Positions 58,307 through 64,000 of a stretch of DNA of 64,000 bases are shown here, one piece after another. Both the position numbers and the translations under genes were made by a program. The notes below the pieces were generated by a model. That model had not been told where the DNA came from, did not search any database, and worked only from the letters and a program-made list of their open reading frames with translations. The stretch comes from SLID01 sp041667545. GTDB taxonomy: Bacteria; Omnitrophota; Gorgyraeia; Tantalellales; Tantalellaceae. Location: NCBI GenBank assembly GCA_041667545.1, contig JBAYES010000001.1, positions 1-64,000 of the forward strand, written 5' to 3'. Every line of letters starts with the position of its first letter. Position 1 is the stretch's first letter.

Positions 58307-59546
58307 CGTGAATATCCCCTACGGAAAACAGAATATCAGCGGCAAGGATACAAAGTCAGTAGACGCTGTCCTTCGCTCAGATTGGATAACTCAAGGATCC
58401 AAGGTGGGCGAATTCGAGGCCTGCCTTGCCAGATATTGCAACTCTAAATTCGCGGTTGCTGTTTCCAGCGGTACCGCAGCTTTGCATTTGGCCTGCCTGG
58501 CCGCCGGCATAGGTAAAGGTGACGAAGCCATAACGAGCCCGATAACTTTTCTTGCCACTCCTAATTCCGTGCTCTATACCGGCGCGAAACCAGTATTTTC
58601 TGACATAGATTACGAAACAGTCAATATAAGCCCAGTTGAAATATCTAAAAATCTGACCCGGAGAACGAGAGTCATTCTCCCGGTACATTTTGCAGGATTA
58701 CCCTGTAAAATGCCTGAGATATCAAAGATCGCCAGGAAAAACAAGTTGATTGTCATAGAAGACGGATGTCACGCGTTAGGGGCCGAGTATAAGCATGGGA
58801 AGGAGTTGGTAAAGGTCGGGAGCTGCAGACATTCGCATATGACTGTTTTTAGTTTTCATCCAGTGAAACACATAACAACGGGTGAGGGCGGAGCCATAAC
58901 CACCAACAGCAAGGAGCTGTACAAAAAATTGTGTATGTTAAGAACACACGGGGTTTACAGGGACCAGAAGATGGCGAGAGCGCGGGGGGGCTGGTATTAT
59001 GAGATGAGGTCTCTCGGGTTTAACTACAGAATAACCGATTTTCAGTGTTCTTTGGGTATTTCTCAGATGGGAAGGATCGACAGATTTCTCTCGGAAAGAA
59101 GGAAAATGGCGGATGTTTATGACAAGGAGTTTTCAGGTATGGGTGAAGTGATAAGAATTCCAAATCAACGGGTTGACAGTGAAAGGCATGCCTATCATCT
59201 TTACCTTTTAAGGTTGAATCCGGAATATATATTTTTCAGCGGTTCACCGCGCTGTTCAGCTTTTTCAGTAGCTGACAATGGCCGTAAGGTCGGATTGGAA
59301 AGGAATAGAGTTATTGACGAACTTATAGAAAAAGGGATTCGCGCTCAAGTACACTACATTCCTGTATACAAGCAGCCTTACTATCGTGAAAACGGTTACG
59401 GGAGGGTTAACTGCATATCCTCGGAAAAATATTTCAATGAAACGATCTCACTACCCATATACCCTGGACTCAGCACCGATCAACAGGGGTATGTCATAAA
59501 GAACGTGAAGAAAGCATTATGTGCGGCGGCAAAAAAAAGCAGGTAA
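58299..59546 (+). CDS. pseC: UDP-4-keto-6-deoxy-N-acetylaltrosamine aminotransferase, PseC
   Basis: PseC aminates the PseB product. The 415-residue DegT-fold enzyme starts IPYGKQNISGKDTKSVDAVL. It has VAVSSGTAALHLACLAAGIG, VILPVHFAGLPCKMPEI, IEDGCHALGAEY and the PLP lysine in SFHPVKHITTGEGGA. At 415 residues it is longer than usual because of an insert near residue 315 (FSGSPRCSAFSVADNG). It overlaps pseB. A G7 run lies at 58984-58990. Confidence 0.94.
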   Translation: MLDVNIPYGKQNISGKDTKSVDAVLRSDWITQGSKVGEFEACLARYCNSKFAVAVSSGTAALHLACLAAGIGKGDEAITSPITFLATPNSVLYTGAKPVFSDIDYETVNISPVEISKNLTRRTRVILPVHFAGLPCKMPEISKIARKNKLIVIEDGCHALGAEYKHGKELVKVGSCRHSHMTVFSFHPVKHITTGEGGAITTNSKELYKKLCMLRTHGVYRDQKMARARGGWYYEMRSLGFNYRITDFQCSLGISQMGRIDRFLSERRKMADVYDKEFSGMGEVIRIPNQRVDSERHAYHLYLLRLNPEYIFFSGSPRCSAFSVADNGRKVGLERNRVIDELIEKGIRAQVHYIPVYKQPYYRENGYGRVNCISSEKYFNETISLPIYPGLSTDQQGYVIKNVKKALCAAAKKSR

Positions 59547-59547
59547 T

Positions 59548-60468
59548 TTGAATATATCCAGGTTCACTTTGGGTACGGCTCAGTTGGGATTGGATTACGG
59601 TATAGCCAATATTAACGGCAAGCCGGATATTGTTAAGGCTCTTGAGATTCTCAATGCTGCCGTTGGATGTGGTGTCACAAGCTTTGATACTTCCTATTCG
59701 TATGGCGAAAGCGAGGAGATTCTGGGTTCTTTTATCGCGAAAAGGGCGGGAAAGGGCGAGGGCCTGTCTATAATATCGAAACTTCCTAAGATACTTCTCG
59801 GTGTGAGCCCTGCTCCGCAGATTGTATATAAGGAAGTGAAAAAATATGTGACGGAGTCCATAAAAAGACTGAATGTAGACACGATATCGGTGTATTTGAT
59901 GCATGATGCTTCGGACATATGCTCTTACGAAGGGAATGTTCTTAAGAGCTTGACAAAAATAAGGGAAGAAGGGCTCATAGGAACGGTAGGAGCCTCTTTT
60001 TATTATCCGGACGATGCGGAGAGGGTTCTCGATGTGGACGATATAGGCGCAGTACAGGTCCCTGTTAATCTGATGGACCATAGATTCATCAGGAACGGAC
60101 TTATGTCAAGATTATCCCGAAAGGGCAAGATCGTTTTTGCCAGAAGTGTATTCTTGCAGGGCTTGTTCTTCATGGACCATGAAGAACTATCTGAAAAAAT
60201 GTGTCATGTGAAACCATATTTGCGCAAGGCCGTCAGCCTGGCAGGGGAACATAATCTTGGAATGGACGAACTGGCGATGGGGTTTGTGAATAGCATTCCG
60301 GGTATCTCATCTTTCGTAATAGGGGCAGATAATGCGACCCAGGTTCTGCGTAATAGTGAGCTGATCGATAATCCCCCGATGGACAGCCAGTTGTATGGCA
60401 AGATATCGGGGCATTTTGCATATGTTCCGGAAAAGGTGACAATACCTATTTTTTGGGGGAAGGAGTGA
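59548..60468 (+). CDS. Aldo/keto reductase
   Basis: The protein shows the AKR pattern: FTLGTAQLGLDYGIAN at the start, FDTSYSYGESEEIL (catalytic Asp and Tyr), IISKLPK (Lys) and YLMHDAS (His), then a C-terminal SFVIGADNATQVL loop. AKRs of this type sit in nonulosonate and O-antigen loci, where they may reduce a keto-sugar; the substrate is not evident. TTG 59548 begins just after the pseC stop. GTG 59521 would overlap pseC by 26 bp and is the alternative. Confidence 0.85.
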   Translation: MNISRFTLGTAQLGLDYGIANINGKPDIVKALEILNAAVGCGVTSFDTSYSYGESEEILGSFIAKRAGKGEGLSIISKLPKILLGVSPAPQIVYKEVKKYVTESIKRLNVDTISVYLMHDASDICSYEGNVLKSLTKIREEGLIGTVGASFYYPDDAERVLDVDDIGAVQVPVNLMDHRFIRNGLMSRLSRKGKIVFARSVFLQGLFFMDHEELSEKMCHVKPYLRKAVSLAGEHNLGMDELAMGFVNSIPGISSFVIGADNATQVLRNSELIDNPPMDSQLYGKISGHFAYVPEKVTIPIFWGKE

Positions 60469-60470
60469 AT

Positions 60471-61262
60471 ATGGGTATAAAAGAAATGTTCAGCCTTGAG
60501 GGTAAAGTCGCGATAGTTACAGGTGGAGCGGGCCACATAGGTTCGGCCATTAGTGAGATTTTAGCGACAGCAGGCGCTAAAGTGGTTATCGCCGGGTTAG
60601 ATTCGGAAAAATCTAAAAAGAAGGCCGGAGAGATCATTAAAGAATGTGGCGAAGGATGTTCGGGAATAACAATGGATATTGCTTCTCCTCAAAAAGTAAG
60701 AAAAGCCATGAGAACAATAGCAGAGGATTTCGGAGGGATAGATATCCTGGTTAATAACGCATATTTTGGAGGTCGCGGAAGTATCGAAGACATTTCCGAC
60801 AAGAATTGGGAGAAGGGTATAGATGGGACCATCAACTCTGTTTTTAGATGTTCGCAGTCTGTCATCCAACACATGGAAAAAAGAAAAGGCGGTTCGATAA
60901 TTAACATATCGTCGATATATGGAATGGTTTCTCCGGACCCGTCAATATATGGAGGGACCGATTATCATAATCCTCCGAACTATGGCGCGGGAAAAGCCGC
61001 GATAATACAATTTACACGTTTTGGGGCGTGTCATCTGGCCGGAAAAAATATAAGAATGAATTGCGTTACTCCGGGGGCATTCCCGAACAAGGAAGTGCAA
61101 AAGGACGTAAAGTTCATATCAAAGCTTGAAAAAAAGATCCCTGCGGGCAGGATAGGATTACCCCGCGATATCAAGGGGGCTGTTCTATTTCTGGCATCAG
61201 AGGCGTCTTCATATGTCACAGGCGTTAATTTAGTAGTAGATGGGGGGTGGACAGCTTGGTGA
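60471..61262 (+). CDS. Short-chain dehydrogenase/reductase
   Basis: This classical SDR of 263 residues has VAIVTGGAGHIGSAI (residues about 13-27), NNAYFGG, INISSIYGM (catalytic Ser) and YGAGKAAIIQF (Tyr-xxx-Lys), then TPGAFPN and a typical GVNLVVDGGWTAW ending. It resembles PtmA-type reductases of the Campylobacter sialic-acid-like pathway, but the substrate cannot be read from sequence. ATG 60471 has GGAAGGAG upstream; the frame opens at 60453. Confidence 0.88.
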   Translation: MGIKEMFSLEGKVAIVTGGAGHIGSAISEILATAGAKVVIAGLDSEKSKKKAGEIIKECGEGCSGITMDIASPQKVRKAMRTIAEDFGGIDILVNNAYFGGRGSIEDISDKNWEKGIDGTINSVFRCSQSVIQHMEKRKGGSIINISSIYGMVSPDPSIYGGTDYHNPPNYGAGKAAIIQFTRFGACHLAGKNIRMNCVTPGAFPNKEVQKDVKFISKLEKKIPAGRIGLPRDIKGAVLFLASEASSYVTGVNLVVDGGWTAW

Positions 61263-61960
61263 CGGGCAGTGAAAAGAAAGTGGCCGGGATCATACAGGCA
61301 CGTATGTCCTCAAGAAGGCTCCCGGGTAAGGTAATGATGGATCTATCCGGCAAGACTTTGCTTTCGCGCGTTATAGACAGGACAAGAGCGGCAAAAAGGA
61401 TTGACTCTATATGTGTGGCGACTTCCGCTTTCCCGGAAGATGATGTTATTGAAATAGAGGCACGCAGGAATGATGTTGAGGTATTCAGGGGAGACCTAGA
61501 TAATGTTCTGATGAGATATTGCGGGGCTGCAGATTATATGGGGGCGGATTATGTATTAAGGATAACGGGAGATAACCCTCTTACGGAACCAAGTTTTATA
61601 GATATGTGCTCGGATAAGATATTAAATGAAGATCTTGATTATGTTTTTGTGAGTGATGTGCCTTACGGCTCTGGCGCTGAAGCGATTTCGAGAAGAGCTT
61701 TGTTCGAGGCTTTGGCAAAAGCTGATAGCAAAGAAAAAGAACATGTGACCATGTACTTGTACAAGAACCCGGAAGATTTCAAAAATTCAACGATAGAACC
61801 ACCACCCTGGTTAAGGAGGCCGGATATCAGACTGACCATTGATACTCCGAAAGATTATATTTTTCTGAGAAAAGTATTTTCATATTTTTACGAGAAAGGT
61901 ATTTCAAACATCGGGCTAAGAGCCGTCATCGAACTTATCGACGAGATAGGGGGGGCTTGA
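61259..61960 (+). CDS. SpsF-like cytidylyltransferase
   Basis: The 233-residue protein begins with VAGIIQARMSSRRLPGKVM, the signature of SpsF/KdsB-type cytidylyltransferases. VATSAFPEDDVIE, VFRGDLDNVLMRY and YVLRITGDNPLTEP follow. It would activate a nonulosonic acid with CMP, taking the place of PseF. GTG 61259 forms a GTGA overlap with the SDR stop and lies 8 bp after GGGGGGTGG; 61247 and TTG 61256 are alternatives. Confidence 0.87.
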   Translation: MTGSEKKVAGIIQARMSSRRLPGKVMMDLSGKTLLSRVIDRTRAAKRIDSICVATSAFPEDDVIEIEARRNDVEVFRGDLDNVLMRYCGAADYMGADYVLRITGDNPLTEPSFIDMCSDKILNEDLDYVFVSDVPYGSGAEAISRRALFEALAKADSKEKEHVTMYLYKNPEDFKNSTIEPPPWLRRPDIRLTIDTPKDYIFLRKVFSYFYEKGISNIGLRAVIELIDEIGGA

Positions 61961-62727
61961 TGGTGAACTTGGGATTGAAACTGTGGTCCGATAACGACGA
62001 ATATATGCCCCATGCAGAAGAATTGTATAGGGAAGGGTATTATGATTTTATAGAGCTATATGCGGTTCCAGGGACATCAAAAGAATATCTGGATAGATGG
62101 AAGAGTCTGGGAGTCAAATTTGTTATACATGCGCCGCATTCTTTTCATGGGTTCAATCTTGCGGACTCTGGCAGAGCTGGTCGTAATAAGGTATTGTTTG
62201 AAGAAGCAAGGCGGTTCGCCGATGGCCTTGCCGCGGAACATATAGTCGTGCATCCCGGGGTGTTAGGTACGGAGGATGCGGTATTTGAGCAGTTAAAAGT
62301 CTTTGGCGACAGCAGGGTATTGCTGGAGAATATGCCTTATAGGGCTTTAGACAAGGGGATCTGCGCGGGTCATGATCCGGAACGAGTTAGAGACCTTGTC
62401 TCGTCATGCCATATAGGTTTTTGTCTGGACATAGCCCATGCCAGCAATTACGCTATCAACTTTGGGTGGGATTATTGCGATGTGCTTGAGGAGTTTATGT
62501 GTATAGAACCCAAATTGATACATATGTGTGGAATAGATATTTCTTCTGAGACCGACAGCCACTTGCATTTAAAGGATAGCCAGGTTAGTATGGATGAAAT
62601 AGGAGCGATAATAAGAGGTTCCGGGGTAAAAAGATGTACGTTGGAGACCCCGAAGGATTCTCGAATCAATCTTGATGATTTCAAAGAAGAAATTTCAACG
62701 GCGCGAAAAATTTTGGGCGGATCATGA
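61960..62727 (+). CDS. Sugar-phosphate isomerase/epimerase-like TIM barrel
   Basis: The 255-residue protein has the xylose-isomerase-like/AP-endonuclease 2 barrel: FIELYAVPG, FVIHAPHSFHGFNLAD (metal-binding His), HIVVHPGVLGTED, VLLENMPYRAL, GFCLDIAHASNYA and LIHMCGID with a C-terminal LETP. The expected metal ligands (His, Glu, Asp, His, Glu) are present. Its step in the pathway is unknown. ATG 61960 shares its A with the previous stop, and its own end overlaps pseI by 4 bp. Confidence 0.85.
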   Translation: MVNLGLKLWSDNDEYMPHAEELYREGYYDFIELYAVPGTSKEYLDRWKSLGVKFVIHAPHSFHGFNLADSGRAGRNKVLFEEARRFADGLAAEHIVVHPGVLGTEDAVFEQLKVFGDSRVLLENMPYRALDKGICAGHDPERVRDLVSSCHIGFCLDIAHASNYAINFGWDYCDVLEEFMCIEPKLIHMCGIDISSETDSHLHLKDSQVSMDEIGAIIRGSGVKRCTLETPKDSRINLDDFKEEISTARKILGGS

Positions 62728-63797
62728 TAAAAAAAATAGAGGTAGCTGGTCGCGTGATAGGGGATGGGTTTAAAACTTTCATAATAGCGGAGGCCGGAGC
62801 TAATTGGAAATACTGCAGAGATATGGATCTTAATTATAAACACGCGATCAAGCTTATTAATATCGCCGCAGATTCGGGCGCGGATGCCGTTAAGTTCCAG
62901 GTGTACAGAGCCGCAAAGCTGTATGTTAAGTCAGCTGGTCACGCGGGTTACATAGGCAAGAATAAACCGATATACGATATCATTAAGGATATGGAAATAC
63001 CCTATGAGTGGATACCGGAATTGAAGGATCGATGTGATAAAAGAGGGATAGTTTTTCTTGCTACTCCGTTTGATGAAGAGTCGGTCATTGTACTTGAGAA
63101 GGCGGCGATAGAACTTTATAAGATAGCGTCGTATACTATTTCTCATCTACCCCTTGTCGAGATGATAGCGAGGCTCAACAAGCCTATCATTTTGTCTACC
63201 GGGGCATCCAACATTGCCGATATAGACAGGGCACTTGAGACCGTGTCAAAATGGGGTAATGACAGGATTGCTCTTATGCAATGCACGGCCCGATATCCCG
63301 CATCGCTTGAGACCATTAATTTAAGAGTCATAAGTACTCTGAAAAATAAATATGATATTCCGGTAGGGCTTTCTGACCATTCCAGAAATCCAATTGTAGC
63401 GCCTCTCGGCGCGGTGAGTATCGGGGCAAATATCTTGGAAAAGCATTTCACAACTGACAATTCTTTGGATGGTCCGGATCATGGGTTTGCCCTGCTTCCA
63501 GAAGAGTTCAAGATGATGGTGGATTATATCAGAATGATGGAACGGGCGATTGGTAGTGGGGTCAAGGAGATCCAGAAGGAAGAAGAAGAATTGCATGGAT
63601 TTTGCAGAAGGAAAATATATGCTGTAAAAGACATTTTACAAGGTGAATCTTTCTCGGAGGACAATATCGGGGTTTTGCGGAGTGGTCACGCTGCTAAAGG
63701 GCTGGATCCTCTGGAATATGGAAACGCGATCGGGAAAAGAGCAAGAATCCGTATTAAGGCAGGTGATCCTATAACCAAGGAAGTTCTGGATGAATGA
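62724..63797 (+). CDS. pseI: Pseudaminic acid synthase PseI (NeuB family)
   Basis: PseI condenses a 2,4-diacetamido hexose with phosphoenolpyruvate. The NeuB barrel has FIIAEAGANWKYCRDMDL, ADAVKFQVYRAAKLY, FLATPFDEESV, YKIASYTISHLPL, ILSTGAS and LMQCTARYPA, then EKHFTTDNSLDGPDHGFAL. The C-terminal SAF (antifreeze-like) domain runs from about residue 295. PseI cannot be told from NeuB or LegI with certainty, but PseB and PseC nearby favour it. It has 357 residues and overlaps the genes on both sides. Confidence 0.9.
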   Translation: MIKKIEVAGRVIGDGFKTFIIAEAGANWKYCRDMDLNYKHAIKLINIAADSGADAVKFQVYRAAKLYVKSAGHAGYIGKNKPIYDIIKDMEIPYEWIPELKDRCDKRGIVFLATPFDEESVIVLEKAAIELYKIASYTISHLPLVEMIARLNKPIILSTGASNIADIDRALETVSKWGNDRIALMQCTARYPASLETINLRVISTLKNKYDIPVGLSDHSRNPIVAPLGAVSIGANILEKHFTTDNSLDGPDHGFALLPEEFKMMVDYIRMMERAIGSGVKEIQKEEEELHGFCRRKIYAVKDILQGESFSEDNIGVLRSGHAAKGLDPLEYGNAIGKRARIRIKAGDPITKEVLDE

Positions 63798-64000
63798 TTA
63801 CGGGTTATCTTTCCGGCCGGCTGTCAGGGAAGATTGTTCCCTGTTTCATATGTGGAGGAATGAGAGTATTGTCCGGGATCGTTCTTTTTCGGGTGATATG
63901 ATAGGTTTAGAGGAGCATAAAGAATGGTTTGAGAAAAAATTGATCGATGGTAATTGCAAAATGTTCGTTTTGCAGAGAAACAGCATCCCACTTGGGCAGG
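63790..64000 (+). CDS. pseH: GNAT acetyltransferase, PseH-like (partial, runs off the window)
   Basis: From ATG 63790, overlapping pseI by 8 bp, the frame stays open to the window end for 70 codons. FRPAVREDCSLFHMWRNESIVRD and EEHKEWFEKKL match the N terminus of PseH-type GNAT enzymes, which N-acetylate the amino sugar made by PseC. The acetyl-CoA-binding loop would lie beyond the window. Confidence 0.8.
   Translation, partial: MNDYGLSFRPAVREDCSLFHMWRNESIVRDRSFSGDMIGLEEHKEWFEKKLIDGNCKMFVLQRNSIPLGQ

Overview
The window reads as one contig of a Gram-negative, probably uncultured bacterium. An LptD-like outer-membrane assembly protein, a large surface-glycan locus and nonulosonate genes show an outer membrane. 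The dispersed CGTCATTGCGAGG...GAAGCAAT repeats and the gene mix resemble candidate-phylum genomes such as Omnitrophota. That placement is inference; no rRNA or tRNA gene was seen to fix it. Every gene I accept is on the + strand.

Region 1 (1-7215) is an A/T-rich accessory island. It starts with a truncated TrmO/TsaA-like remnant and a cluster of hairpins. A tight five-gene run follows: AbiEi-type antitoxin, AbiEii nucleotidyltransferase, metallophosphatase, P-loop kinase and a GHKL ATPase with an Ig-like domain. It ends with a 28-codon miaB-like scrap, a RhuM-Fic fusion protein and a frameshifted HNH endonuclease. The five-gene run is the best candidate for an undescribed defence or RNA-repair system.

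Region 2 (7216-25331) is housekeeping. It holds miaB-miaA-hflX, then a CIRCE-controlled hrcA-grpE-dnaK-dnaJ heat-shock operon, a FmdB zinc ribbon, a VanZ-like membrane protein, a DUF1015 protein, accD, an orphan MalK/UgpC-type ABC ATPase, two tandem diguanylate cyclases and the LptD-like protein.

Region 3 (25332-40143) makes nucleotide sugars: UDP-glucuronate (ugd), dTDP-L-rhamnose (rfbC, A, B, D), a UDP-HexNAc dehydrogenase and epimerase, UDP-xylose synthase, GDP-mannose dehydratase, a carbamoyltransferase-SxtJ-DUF5989 trio and a DegT aminotransferase. It is full of repeats. A purine-rich repeat abuts or supplies stop codons. Tandem arrays have unit lengths of 57, 51, 45 and 36 bp, all multiples of three, and one is translated as a tail on RfbC. 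Two hairpin families are also present.

Region 4 (40144-43655) is a second toxin-antitoxin island. A nucleotidyltransferase/XRE pair stands under a palindromic operator. An AbiEi-like/AbiEii cassette follows, flanked by a 97-bp direct duplication of the end of the XRE gene.

Region 5 (43656-56620) is glycan assembly: GT2 enzymes, a cupin, a second DegT aminotransferase, GT-C membrane glycosyltransferases, an O-antigen ligase/polymerase, YfhO and a methyltransferase. Region 6 (56720-64000, continuing beyond the window) opens with an excisionase-like HTH gene and a deletion scar holding possible legB-like and neuA/pseF-like remnants. A non-canonical pseudaminic-acid-type locus follows: pseB, pseC, aldo/keto reductase, SDR, SpsF-like cytidylyltransferase, TIM-barrel protein, pseI and partial pseH. 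Several genes here carry G7-G8 tracts.
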